NCBI GenBank assembly: GCA_002083525.1
Contig: LWDM01000039.1
Span: forward strand, 2,172 to 44,775
Direction of reading: 5' to 3'
DNA from: Proteobacteria bacterium SG_bin9
GTDB lineage: Bacteria; Pseudomonadota; Alphaproteobacteria; Rhizobiales; Xanthobacteraceae
DNA: 42,604 bases
The notes beneath the pieces are model-generated. The model worked only from the letters and a program-made list of their open reading frames with translations, had not been told where the DNA came from and did no database searches. How positions within the stretch are numbered: the first letter of the stretch is position 1; every line of letters starts with the position of its first letter. A program made the position numbers and the translations under genes. This document shows, piece after piece, positions 7,620-15,192 of the stretch.

Positions 7620-8550
7620 TCAGCGGATTGCCACCGGATTGATCATGCTCTGCACGCCGCCCTTGAAGCGCGGCTGGCCGAGCACGAACATGAACTCGTA
7701 GGCCTTGTCCTTCAAGCTCGGCGGTGTCGATGTTCTCGAGAATGTAGGTGCCGTTCATCGCCAGCAGAATCTGGTGCACCTCGAAAATGTTCTTCGATTC
7801 GAACGGCAACACCTCGAGACCCCAGGTGTCGGCGCCAACGGCGACCACACCTTTGCCGACGAGATACTTCGCACCCTCGACGCCGAGTCCCGGTTCGCCT
7901 GAGTTGTAGCGCGTGTTGTCCTTGCCGATCAGGCTGAGCCAGCCGGTGTGGAAGATCACCACATCGCCTTGCCGAATCTCGACGCCCTGCTTCTTGGCGA
8001 CGTCTTCGATCTCCTTGACGTTGAAGGCGGTGCCTTCCTTGACGATGTCGGTGCCGAAATGCGCCGCCATGTCGAGCAACACACCGCGCGCCACCATCGG
8101 CGGCACCTTCTCGACACCGAGCTTCTTCAAGCCGGTCGGATCAGCGAAGTCGGCGAGCTTGTTGCCGTTGTAGTAGACGTGTTCGACGCCGATGTGGCCG
8201 AGACCGTCGAGCTGCGTGCCGACACCGGCCCATCCCTCGATGATGTCGTCGTTGTAGGTGGTCTTGCTCGGTCCAAGACCCGGGATGCCGGCCTGTCCCG
8301 GCTGCACGATCGTCACCTTGAACGAGCGCGGCGGATAGGCGGGAGTCTAGTCGACCGGGATGCCGAGCGCATAGGTCTTGCCGGTCTTCACCAGCGATGC
8401 GGCCTTCATCACGAGTTCCGGCGTCATATAATTGGCGGCGCCGATCTCATCGTTCGGCCCCCACTTCGATTTGGTCCAGTCCTGCGCGGACGCAGTGCCG
8501 GCGGTCACGAGCAGAGCAGCGGATACGACGGACAGAGTTGTCTTCAGCAT
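7620..8550 (-). pseudogene. Cyclase family protein (kynurenine formamidase-like), inactivated
   Basis: The reading begins at ATG 8550 with a signal peptide (MLKTTLSVVSAALLV...ASA) and continues into a cyclase-family (PF04199) sequence. An in-frame TAG at 8349-8347 stops it after GIPVD, but the same frame resumes at once with TPAYPPRSF and continues through EGWAGVGTQLDGLGH and VIFHTGWL. A second lesion near 7711-7716 shifts the frame: after ENIDTAEL the expected KDKAYEFMFVLGQPRFKGG and INPVAIR are read only in another frame, which stops at 7620. Two independent lesions argue for true decay over a sequencing slip. Intact relatives are metal-dependent hydrolases. Confidence 0.85.
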
Positions 8551-8684
8551 CGTTGGTCCTCCCTGAATGACGGCACCGTTGACCGGCGCCGTATCTCTTG
8601 TTGGACGACAGGCTACATGAAGTTGACCGCTGCGCCATCACGCAACGCCGCGAAGTTTCGCCGCCGCCAGAGCACGGTTCCAGC

Positions 8685-9149
8685 TCACGCCGGCTGCGCG
8701 TTCCGCCCTGCGGCATTCTCGATCGACAGAAGTCCGCGCAAGCGGCCCTTCGGCTGCACCAGATCAGCCAAGGTGTATTCGTCGAGCACGGCAACAAACG
8801 CATCGCGCGCCCTCTCGATCGCGCGCTTTAGCACACAGCTCGGCCGGATCGCGCACGGGCCATCCACTGGCTTCATGCACGAGACAAACGCGAGATCCGG
8901 CTCAGTGCGCCGGACGATCTCGCCAAGCCCGATGCTCGCCGCCGGCTTCGCCAACCGCAGGCCGCCGCTGCGGCCACGCACCGTCTCGACATACCCCGCG
9001 ACGCCGAGTTCATGCGCGACCTTCATGAGGTGATTTTTTGAGATGCCGTAGCTCTTCGCAATTTCGGAAATCGTGGCGAGGCCATCGTCCTTGAGCGCGA
9101 GGTACATGAGTAGGCGCAGCGAATAGTCGGTGTACACCGTCAGGCGCAT
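8685..9149 (-). CDS. nsrR: NsrR-like Rrf2 family transcriptional regulator
   Basis: A 154-residue Rrf2 protein. The winged helix (MRLTVYTDYSLRLLMYLAL, then ISEIAKSYGISKNHLMKV) is followed by Cys91, Cys99 and Cys105 in CMKPVDGPCAIRPSC, the arrangement that binds the NO-sensitive iron-sulfur cluster in NsrR. ATG 9149 is chosen over longer frames (9176, 9233) because it has a GGAG site and the family N-terminus. NsrR represses NO-detoxification genes until NO damages its cluster. An NsrR-type operator and a truncated haemoglobin gene lie just across the divergent promoter, which supports the name. IscR is excluded by cysteine spacing and context. Confidence 0.85.
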   Translation of the reverse strand: MRLTVYTDYSLRLLMYLALKDDGLATISEIAKSYGISKNHLMKVAHELGVAGYVETVRGRSGGLRLAKPAASIGLGEIVRRTEPDLAFVSCMKPVDGPCAIRPSCVLKRAIERARDAFVAVLDEYTLADLVQPKGRLRGLLSIENAAGRNAQPA

Positions 9150-9178
9150 GGGTTGCTCCGGAAGCACGTCTGCCATGA

Positions 9179-9189
9179 AAGATGTATTT
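9179..9189. promoter_or_regulatory. NsrR-type operator half-site near nsrR
   Basis: AAGATGTATTT is an exact match to the 11-bp NsrR half-site AAGATGYATTT. It lies 30 bp upstream of the nsrR start, with an AT-rich stretch after it in place of a clear second arm. It may give autoregulation of nsrR. A single half-site alone is weak evidence, but it sits close to the full palindrome. Confidence 0.5.
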
Positions 9190-9217
9190 ATTATATTGCT
9201 TTTCCGCAACCGTGCTA

Positions 9218-9242
9218 TAAGATGTATAAACAATACATCTTA
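9218..9242. promoter_or_regulatory. NsrR operator palindrome upstream of the haemoglobin operon
   Basis: Ten-base arms TAAGATGTAT and ATACATCTTA form a perfect inverted repeat around AAACA. The inner 23 bp (9219-9241) has the 11-1-11 architecture and AAGATG...CATCTT ends of known NsrR boxes. It lies 15 bp before the start codon of the 55-residue gene, overlaps a TATAAG element (9216-9221), and would block that promoter when bound. It is almost certainly the main control site of the operon. Confidence 0.82.
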
Positions 9243-9256
9243 TCGGAGTTCGCACC

Positions 9257-9424
9257 ATGACCCTCACGATCGGCAATCATCTCGCAGCCGCCCTGCTGTT
9301 TCCCGGCACGCTCATCTGCAGCAAGCTGAACATCACGACAGACTACAATGACCTGGTCCGCATGCTGGTGAACTCGCTGGTCTGGACCACGCTCGGCATC
9401 ATCGCGGTGGCGATGGCGGCATGA
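9257..9424 (+). CDS. Uncharacterised 55-residue membrane protein coupled to truncated haemoglobin
   Basis: ATG at 9257 opens a 55-codon ORF whose stop overlaps the haemoglobin start as ATGA (9421-9424), a classic sign of translational coupling. The sequence has a hydrophobic N-terminal segment (LAAALLFPGTLIC, one Cys), a polar middle (SKLNITTDYNDLVR) and a C-terminal helix (MLVNSLVWTTLGIIAVAMAA), so probably one or two membrane passes. It directly follows the NsrR-type palindrome and must be the first gene of the NO-responsive transcript. I recognise no family. A membrane partner for the haemoglobin is an attractive but unproven idea. Confidence 0.72.
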   Translation: MTLTIGNHLAAALLFPGTLICSKLNITTDYNDLVRMLVNSLVWTTLGIIAVAMAA

Positions 9425-9828
9425 GCGGCACCGGCCGCATCGGCGAGATCAGCGAGGACGCCATCCACCGCCTAGTGGATACGTTCTACGGCAAGATTCG
9501 CCGCGACCCGGAGCTGGCGCCGATCTTCCATCGCGCCATTCCAGGCGACTGGGAACCGCATCTTGCCACCATGCGCGCATTCTGGTCGTCGGTGATGCTG
9601 ACCAGCGGCCGCTATAAGGGCAATCCGATGATCAAGCATATACGGCTCGAGGGCATGCAGCCGCAACTCTTCACACGCTGGCTGGCGCTGTTCGGCGAGG
9701 CCTGCGAGGAGTTGTTCGAGCCCGAAATCGGCGAGGCCTTCCGCATCCGGGCCGCGCGGATTGCCGAGAGCCTGAAGCTCGGCCTGTTCTACAAGCCGGG
9801 CCAGTCCTGGCCGCCGGCCGTGGCATAA
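9421..9828 (+). CDS. Group III truncated haemoglobin
   Basis: A 135-residue globin of the TrHb3 class, like Campylobacter Ctb. Visible hallmarks are Tyr23 at the B10 position (DTFYGKI), the FHRAIPGDWEPHL loop, the proximal His73 in GNPMIKHIRLEG and the Trp in FTRWLALF (G8 position). These residues hold and gate haem ligands; family members are linked to NO and O2 handling. The gene starts within the stop codon of the 55-residue gene and sits under an NsrR operator, so NO-induced expression is likely. The nearest reductase is not in the window. Confidence 0.92.
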   Translation: MSGTGRIGEISEDAIHRLVDTFYGKIRRDPELAPIFHRAIPGDWEPHLATMRAFWSSVMLTSGRYKGNPMIKHIRLEGMQPQLFTRWLALFGEACEELFEPEIGEAFRIRAARIAESLKLGLFYKPGQSWPPAVA

Positions 9829-9957
9829 TTGACGCTGATCGCCTGAATGGCAGGCTTGCGCATGGCCATGTAGACGCGGCTTGCGTCCTGCGCCAAACGG
9901 TTTCACCTTACGACGAACGGCATCGCAGAATGCCGCTGCGTATTCCGGGAGAAACCG

Positions 9958-11475
9958 ATGCTGATTCCGATGGCGGACGTGCCGCGCTGGTATGCCGACC
10001 GCAAGCCGAAAGACGCGATCGCCGTCAGCCATGGCAACGACGCGCTCACGTGGGAGCAGCTCGAACGCAACGCCAATCGTCGCGCCCGCGCTTTCGCGGC
10101 GTTGGGCGTGAAGCCCGGCGATGCGGTGGCGATCGGCTTGCCGAACAGCAACGCGCTGTTCGAGACGACGTTCGCGGTGTGGAAGCTTGGCGCGACACCG
10201 ACATCGCTCTCATGGCGGTTGCCGCGCGGCGAAGCCGCGGCCGTGCTGGATATTCTCAAGCCGTCCCTGGTCGTCGGCGGCGAGCCGGACTGGAACGCAC
10301 CGAACAGCGTGCCAAAGGAATTCGTACCCGAAGGCGTCTCCGACGAACCGATGCATTCGCCGGTCGCACGCTACTGGAAGGCGATGACCAGCGGCGGCTC
10401 CACTGGCCGACCCAAAGTGATGATGGATCATCAGCCGGCAGTCACCGACACCGCAGGCGTGCCACCGCTCGGGATGTTTCCCGATGTCAAATTGCTGAAC
10501 CCCGGCCCACTCTATCATAACGCGCCGTTCATCGTGTCGCATCATGCACTGTTCAACGGCGGCAGCGTCACCGGGCTTGTGAAATTCGACGCCGAGGAGA
10601 CACTGCGGCTGATCGCATCGAAGAAGCTCGAATGGGTGAACTTCGTGCCGACCATGATGCATCGCATCTGGTCGCTGCCGGATGAGGTCAAGACCAAGTA
10701 CGACGTCTCGAGCCTGAAGATCGTCTTCCACATGGCCGCACCGATGCCGCCATGGCTGAAGGAAAAGTGGATCGAATGGATCGGTCCGGAGAAGGTCTAC
10801 GAACTCTATGGCGGCACCGAACGGCAGGGCCGCACGGTGATCTCGGGCACCGAGTGGCTGACACATCGCGGCTCCGTCGGCAAGATCGACGAGAGCTGCG
10901 GTCTGCGCATCATCGGCGAGGACGGCAACGAGGTGCCGACCGGCGAGACCGGCGAAATCTATTTCCTGCCGAAGGACGGCCCCGGCGTGACCTATCACTA
11001 CATCGGCGCCGAACCGAAGCGCCGTCCGGACGGCTGGGAGTCGCTCGGCGACATCGGCCGGCTCGACGAGGAAGGCTACCTCTATCTCGGCGATCGCCTC
11101 GCCGACATGGTGTTGCGCGGCGGCGCCAACATCTATCCGGCGGAGGTCGAAGCGGCCGTTATGGCGCATCCGCAGATCAAGTCGTGTACCGTGGTCGGCC
11201 TGCCCGATCCCGAACTCGGCCAGCGTGTTCATGCCATCGTCGAACTCACCGACGGCGCCAGGGCGCAGACTGTCGTCGACGGCATGGCCGGCTTCCTCGG
11301 CGATCTGCTGTCGAAGTACAAGCATCCCGAAAGCTACGAGATCGTCAGCGAAAGCCTGCGCGGCGACGACGGCAAGGTGCGGCGGACGCTGGTGCGCGAC
11401 GAGCGCGCAGCGTGGCTGAAGGACGGCCGCGACTTCCGCATCATGCCGGCGCGCACGACAGCGGCCGCAGATTAG
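9958..11475 (+). CDS. AMP-forming acyl-CoA synthetase (ANL superfamily)
   Basis: A 505-residue acid:CoA ligase. The ATP-binding loop reads MTSGGSTGRPKVM near residue 144, the adenine-binding motif YELYGGTERQG near 281, the hinge WESLGDIGRLDEEGYLYLGDR near 360, and the catalytic C-terminal Lys lies in LRGDDGKVRRT. The sequence resembles ligases annotated as bile-acid or cyclohexane-carboxylate CoA ligases, but the substrate cannot be read from the sequence. A GGGAGA site precedes ATG 9958. It is 129 bp after the haemoglobin gene with no clear operator of its own, so it may or may not be part of that transcript. Confidence 0.88.
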   Translation: MLIPMADVPRWYADRKPKDAIAVSHGNDALTWEQLERNANRRARAFAALGVKPGDAVAIGLPNSNALFETTFAVWKLGATPTSLSWRLPRGEAAAVLDILKPSLVVGGEPDWNAPNSVPKEFVPEGVSDEPMHSPVARYWKAMTSGGSTGRPKVMMDHQPAVTDTAGVPPLGMFPDVKLLNPGPLYHNAPFIVSHHALFNGGSVTGLVKFDAEETLRLIASKKLEWVNFVPTMMHRIWSLPDEVKTKYDVSSLKIVFHMAAPMPPWLKEKWIEWIGPEKVYELYGGTERQGRTVISGTEWLTHRGSVGKIDESCGLRIIGEDGNEVPTGETGEIYFLPKDGPGVTYHYIGAEPKRRPDGWESLGDIGRLDEEGYLYLGDRLADMVLRGGANIYPAEVEAAVMAHPQIKSCTVVGLPDPELGQRVHAIVELTDGARAQTVVDGMAGFLGDLLSKYKHPESYEIVSESLRGDDGKVRRTLVRDERAAWLKDGRDFRIMPARTTAAAD

Positions 11476-11540
11476 CGTGATCGAGGGAACCAAACCGCGC
11501 GTCATGCGTTCTCATGTCCGGACAACGGAGGATTGGACCC

Positions 11541-11753
11541 ATGCGCACGTTTTTCGGAATGATTCTCGGTGCCGCCCTCACCATGGCACTGGTGTACGTT
11601 TACGATTCCGGCAACACGGCATCCAATCCGAGCGCAAAAACGATCGTGAACTGGGATGTCGCCGCCGCCGACTGGCAGACGCTGAAGGCGCGGACACGCC
11701 AGACCTGGAACAAGCTGACCAACGAAGTCGAGAAGCTCGACAGCCGCGGCTAG
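11541..11753 (+). CDS. Small membrane-anchored hypothetical protein
   Basis: A 70-residue ORF with ATG 11541 after a clear GGAGG site. Residues 3-22 (TFFGMILGAALTMALVYVYD) form a single N-terminal membrane anchor; the rest is a polar, probably helical region rich in Lys and Trp (WQTLKARTRQTWNKL). It is predicted to sit in the inner membrane with the helix in the periplasm. Its stop codon overlaps that of the convergent LssY-domain gene at a shared CTAG. Not recognised; function unknown. Confidence 0.68.
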   Translation: MRTFFGMILGAALTMALVYVYDSGNTASNPSAKTIVNWDVAAADWQTLKARTRQTWNKLTNEVEKLDSRG

Positions 11754-12571
11754 TTCGCCGCGCGATAGAGATCGGCGACACTCTTCCAGATCGCATCCTT
11801 GAATTGCGCGACTGGCGGACTGAGCAGGAAAGTCGGCGGCGTCTCGCGCCGCTGACATTTTTCAACCAGACGCATCACCCACACCTCCCCATCGGTGAAA
11901 TACAGATCGCCGCCGCCGTTGCGGCCGCGCAATGTCGGACCGATTCCGGTGACTTGATAGCGCGCGGCAATCATGCCGGCGGACTGCAGATCGCGCTCGA
12001 CGAGCGCCCGTTCGAGATCGATGTCGGACGCGATGTGATGCGTGACTTCGCCGGTGTAGCGGCTGAAGCCGACGCTCCTGTCGAAGGTTGCCGCCCCTAA
12101 CCACACCGGCCGCCCCTCGCTGCCGGATTCCAGAACCTGCCATAGCCGCAGATGATTGCGCTGATCGGCGCTGCCACCGACAGGCTTCTCGAACGCGAGA
12201 TCCTGATGACGACCGGCGTAGAACAAGTTGCTCACCGGCGCTTTCGGATAGGGCCGGTCGAGCACGACGCTCTCGGAAATCTCGAGGCTCGATTTGAACG
12301 TCACCGGATCGGCCGGCAGCCATCCGGCCTTGTTCATCGCGCAAAGGATGTCGCTGCGTGCGCCGACAAAACCGATGTTGATCGGATCGCCGGAGATGCC
12401 TTGCGCCGTGGTCGTCACCATCGGCAGGCCTTCGAGTTTGCGCTGATGCCCATAGTGCCGCCAGAACGCAGGCAGCGTCAGGTACGCGACGAGCAGATAG
12501 CCGCCGGCAATGCCCGCGATCCACGCGAGCGTACGCAGCAGTGTTGATTTGTGGCGCGACAGAAAACGCAT
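11750..12571 (-). CDS. LssY C-terminal domain protein
   Basis: A 273-residue protein with one N-terminal membrane helix (residues 12-32, TLAWIAGIAGGYLLVAYLTL) and a soluble domain recognised as LssY_C: GDPINIGFVGARSDI, AGWLPADP, FYAGRHQDLAFEKPVG, and RHHLRLWQ-type segments. In other proteins this domain is fused to PAP2 or DedA-like membrane domains; here it is stand-alone. Role unknown, possibly envelope related. A 24-bp perfect palindrome abuts its start codon and no ribosome site is visible, so translation initiation may be unusual or the gene weakly expressed. Confidence 0.8.
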   Translation of the reverse strand: MRFLSRHKSTLLRTLAWIAGIAGGYLLVAYLTLPAFWRHYGHQRKLEGLPMVTTTAQGISGDPINIGFVGARSDILCAMNKAGWLPADPVTFKSSLEISESVVLDRPYPKAPVSNLFYAGRHQDLAFEKPVGGSADQRNHLRLWQVLESGSEGRPVWLGAATFDRSVGFSRYTGEVTHHIASDIDLERALVERDLQSAGMIAARYQVTGIGPTLRGRNGGGDLYFTDGEVWVMRLVEKCQRRETPPTFLLSPPVAQFKDAIWKSVADLYRAAN

Positions 12572-12595
12572 GCAGCCGGACCATGGTCCGGCTGC
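12572..12595 (-). terminator. 24-bp perfect palindrome between the Lys-rich secreted gene and the LssY gene
   Basis: Arms GCAGCCGGACC and GGTCCGGCTGC meet around AT with no mismatch. On the minus strand it lies 24 bp after the stop of the secreted-protein gene and is followed by ATGCGTTTTCT, so it could act as an intrinsic terminator for that gene. It ends directly at the LssY ATG, so the same hairpin could hide the LssY start. Confidence 0.6.
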
Positions 12596-12618
12596 GCAGA
12601 TGATTCAACGGGAAACGG

Positions 12619-13161
12619 TCAGCCCTTCAGCTTCTTGTTGCACTCGCTGTAGTAGCCGCCGCCCTTCTGGATCCACTTCAAGCCGCCGTTGGAATTGGTC
12701 GCCTTGTTGGCGTTGTACTGGTCGAGGCAGGTCAGCTGCCGCTGCTTCGCTTCCTTCTCCTTGGCGTGCTTCGGCGAGATCGCGGCCGGGAAAACCGCCG
12801 GGCCTGAGGGCTTGGCGTCTTCCTTCTTTTCGCTCTTGGCCGACTTCTTCTTGCTCTTGGCCTTATCGTCCGATTTCGCGTCGGACTTCGCCTCAGACTT
12901 GGCTTCGGGTTTGGCTTCAGACTTTGCTTCGCTCTTGGCCTGCGCGACCGTCGTCGCGGCGGGCTTTGCTGCGGCCTCGCCGGCTCCGCACTGCGCCTTG
13001 CGGAAGTCGTTCCACGACTGCTCGCCAAGCGTCCCGGCTGCTTTCGCAGCGCTGTACTTGGCGCTGCACTCCTGCATGGTCAGCGCCTGCGCCGGCGCGG
13101 CGATCCAGACACCGGCGCCCGCGAGCGCAGCGATGGCGGCAAATCCCGACAATGTCTTCAT
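12619..13161 (-). CDS. Secreted protein with two Cys/Trp modules joined by a Lys-rich linker
   Basis: A 180-residue protein. A signal peptide covers residues 1-26, ending APAQA. Module 1 starts at Cys32 (CSAKYSAAKA, then Trp50 and Cys58). A Lys/Ser/Glu/Ala repeat of KSEA-type tetrads spans about 75-115. Module 2 starts at Cys145 (CLDQYNANKA, Trp163, Cys174). The Cys, Tyr, Ala, Lys, Ala and Trp positions match exactly between modules, so the gene arose by internal duplication. Probably periplasmic with one disulfide per module. Not assigned to a function. Confidence 0.75.
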   Translation of the reverse strand: MKTLSGFAAIAALAGAGVWIAAPAQALTMQECSAKYSAAKAAGTLGEQSWNDFRKAQCGAGEAAAKPAATTVAQAKSEAKSEAKPEAKSEAKSDAKSDDKAKSKKKSAKSEKKEDAKPSGPAVFPAAISPKHAKEKEAKQRQLTCLDQYNANKATNSNGGLKWIQKGGGYYSECNKKLKG

Positions 13162-13331
13162 GGGCTGATCCTCCCGACCCGGATGACAATCCCGGCCATC
13201 TTACCGTTTCGTGTGAAAAGGACATTACGGGTTTTGGGAATGGACTCGCGATCGCCGTCACATTCACCGGACGCTCCCGCCCCATGCGTCATGACATTTG
13301 TGGCGCGCAGGCGGATTTGTCATAACGCGGC

Positions 13332-14402
13332 GTGGCTGGCCTTTCTCTCCCATCGCGCTCCGATCTTCTGCATGCCGCCGAGGCGATCGCCATCGGCACG
13401 GCAGGCGGCCTCGTGTTCGCCTGGGCAGGGTTGCCTGGCGGGCTGATCTCGGGAGCGATGATCGCGGTCGCCGCCGCTGCACTGGCCGGACGGCAACTGG
13501 CGATGCCGCCATGGGTCGTGCAAACCATCCTGATGACGCTCGGCGTTTCGCTGGGGTCGATGGTGACGCCGGAGCTCCTGTCGGGCATGGCGCGATACCC
13601 GGTGAGCATCGCACTGCTCGCCGCGGCGACATTCATCGCCACCTTTGGCAGCAGCTTCTACCTGCAACGCTTCCATGGCTGGGATCGCACCTCGGCCTTT
13701 CTCGCCGGCACGCCCGGCGCGCTGTCGCAGATCACCATGCTCGCGAACGAGAAGGGCGCGGACGTTGCCGGCATCGCCGTTGTGCAGACCATGCGCGTGA
13801 TCGCACTGACCGCGACCTTGCCGATCCTGCTGACGGTGCTGGGCTTCAATACGCCCGCGGCCGGCGGGATCGTGCACCCGCTGATCGCATCGCCTGCGGC
13901 GCTCGCCGTGCTGGCGGTGACCGCCGTCATCGTGTCCTACGTGCTGCACCGGCTGAACTTTCCGGCGAGCTGGATGTTTGGCGCAATGCTCGGCTCCAGC
14001 GTGCTGCACGGAACAGGCCTCGTCACCGGCGGCCTGCCGAGCCCCGTTTACGCGGCAGCGCTGATCGGCATCGGCACACTTATCGGCACGCGGTTCGCGA
14101 AAATCTCGGTCGGCACCTTGCTACGCCATGTGCGAGCGGCGATCGGCTCGTTTCTGGTGGCGGTCACTGTCTCGTCCGCGTTCGTTGCATTCATCGTGCT
14201 CGTGCTCGGCGCGAAATTCAGCGATACGGTCGTGGCGTTCGCGCCTGGCGCGATGGACTCGATGCTGGCGCTCGCGCTCACATTGCACATCGACCCGTTG
14301 TTCGTCGGTGCGCACCATCTGTCGCGTTTCATGTTCGTGTCGATCACGACGCCGGGGATCGTCCACCTGTTCGGGCAGCCGCAGGTGGATGCGGACGACT
14401 AA
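13332..14402 (+). CDS. AbrB family putative membrane permease
   Basis: A 356-residue hydrophobic protein with about nine to ten membrane segments, matching the AbrB/ammonia-monooxygenase-like permease family (PF05145). These are often mislabelled transcriptional regulators or AmoA. Recognisable elements are GGLVFAWAGLPGGLISGAM near the N-terminus, FLAGTPGALSQITMLANEKG mid-way, and GAMDSMLALALTLHIDPLFV near the C-terminus, an internal repeat of the GAPGA-type motif. Start is GTG 13332. It is divergent from the secreted Lys-rich gene and convergent with dsbB. Substrate unknown. Confidence 0.83.
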   Translation: MAGLSLPSRSDLLHAAEAIAIGTAGGLVFAWAGLPGGLISGAMIAVAAAALAGRQLAMPPWVVQTILMTLGVSLGSMVTPELLSGMARYPVSIALLAAATFIATFGSSFYLQRFHGWDRTSAFLAGTPGALSQITMLANEKGADVAGIAVVQTMRVIALTATLPILLTVLGFNTPAAGGIVHPLIASPAALAVLAVTAVIVSYVLHRLNFPASWMFGAMLGSSVLHGTGLVTGGLPSPVYAAALIGIGTLIGTRFAKISVGTLLRHVRAAIGSFLVAVTVSSAFVAFIVLVLGAKFSDTVVAFAPGAMDSMLALALTLHIDPLFVGAHHLSRFMFVSITTPGIVHLFGQPQVDADD

Positions 14403-14417
14403 CTTGTCCTTGCTAGT

Positions 14418-14960
14418 TCAGGCTCTGGCAGTCCGCAGGCCCTGCAGAGCGACCGCAGCGATGGCGAGCGAGATCAGCACGTTGTAGCCGGCCAGCGACA
14501 ACCCAAGGAAACGCCACTGCACCTCGTCGCAGCGCACGACCTTCACCTTGTCGAGCCGCTCCAGAAGGCTGCCCGCGCGCAGATCGATCATCGGGCCGGA
14601 GCAGTCGGTGGGTCCGGGCCAGAAACCCCATTCGACGCCGGCGTGATAAACGCCGAGCCCCGCATTCGCGAGCATCGCCAGCACGATCACGGCAAAACCG
14701 ACGGCCACCATGCGGCTCGCCGAGCCGCGGCCGGCACCATAGGTGACCAGCGCCGCCAACAGAATCACAGCGTAATAGGCGTAGCGCTGCTCAAGGCAAA
14801 GCGGACAGGGTTTCAGCCCGATGGCCAGCTCGAAGAACCAGGCACCCGCGAGCGTCGCAAAGGCGAGCGCGAGCACGGTCCACGCCAATCCGGCGGCGCT
14901 GAGGCCGCCTGGTTTTGCAGCATTGAAAGTGGAGTCCAGTCCCGTGGTCACGGCCGCCAT
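14418..14960 (-). CDS. dsbB: Disulfide bond formation protein B
   Basis: A 180-residue inner membrane protein with four helices. The first redox pair is Cys52/Cys55 in LKPCPLCLEQR, right after helix 1, with the conserved Arg. The second pair is Cys120 (PTDCSG) and Cys144 (VRCDEVQW) in the second periplasmic loop. DsbB reoxidises DsbA and passes electrons to quinone. The N-terminal 22 residues before the first helix are longer than in E. coli. It stands alone, convergent with the AbrB-type gene with 15 bp between. Confidence 0.93.
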   Translation of the reverse strand: MAAVTTGLDSTFNAAKPGGLSAAGLAWTVLALAFATLAGAWFFELAIGLKPCPLCLEQRYAYYAVILLAALVTYGAGRGSASRMVAVGFAVIVLAMLANAGLGVYHAGVEWGFWPGPTDCSGPMIDLRAGSLLERLDKVKVVRCDEVQWRFLGLSLAGYNVLISLAIAAVALQGLRTARA

Positions 14961-15102
14961 CCGGTTGCCCCGTGGTGGTAAAGGACGCCGTTGTCGCTGT
15001 CGAGTGGCAGCTATTCACGGGTTGCGCACATCCGGTTGACCGGGGACGGACGGCGGCTATAGTCCCGCCGTTTCGCGACCGCATCCGCAAGATGACGCGC
15101 GA

Positions 15103-15187
15103 GCCCCTGTGGCGGAATTGGTAGACGCGCTCGACTCAAAATCGAGTTCCGCAAGGAGTGCTGGTTCGATTCCGGCCAGGGGCACCA
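15103..15187 (+). tRNA. tRNA-Leu (anticodon CAA)
   Basis: An 85-nt class II tRNA. Acceptor arms GCCCCTG and CAGGGGC pair. The anticodon arm CTCGA-CTCAAAA-TCGAG carries CAA at 15137-15139, decoding UUG. A long variable arm and the GGTTCGATTCC T-arm follow, and CCA is encoded at 15185-15187. The ORF reading through it is an artefact. Confidence 0.97.
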
Positions 15188-15192
15188 TTTTG

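Noticed and set aside
7948..9033. A 361-residue plus-strand frame across the cyclase remnant and nsrR
   Set aside because: It is antisense to clear protein remnants and to the Rrf2 gene, and its sequence mirrors their codons.
12850..12960. The repetitive Lys/Ser/Glu codons as a possible CRISPR or tandem repeat array
   Set aside because: Units are 12-bp codon-level repeats inside a good ORF; there are no spacers of constant length.
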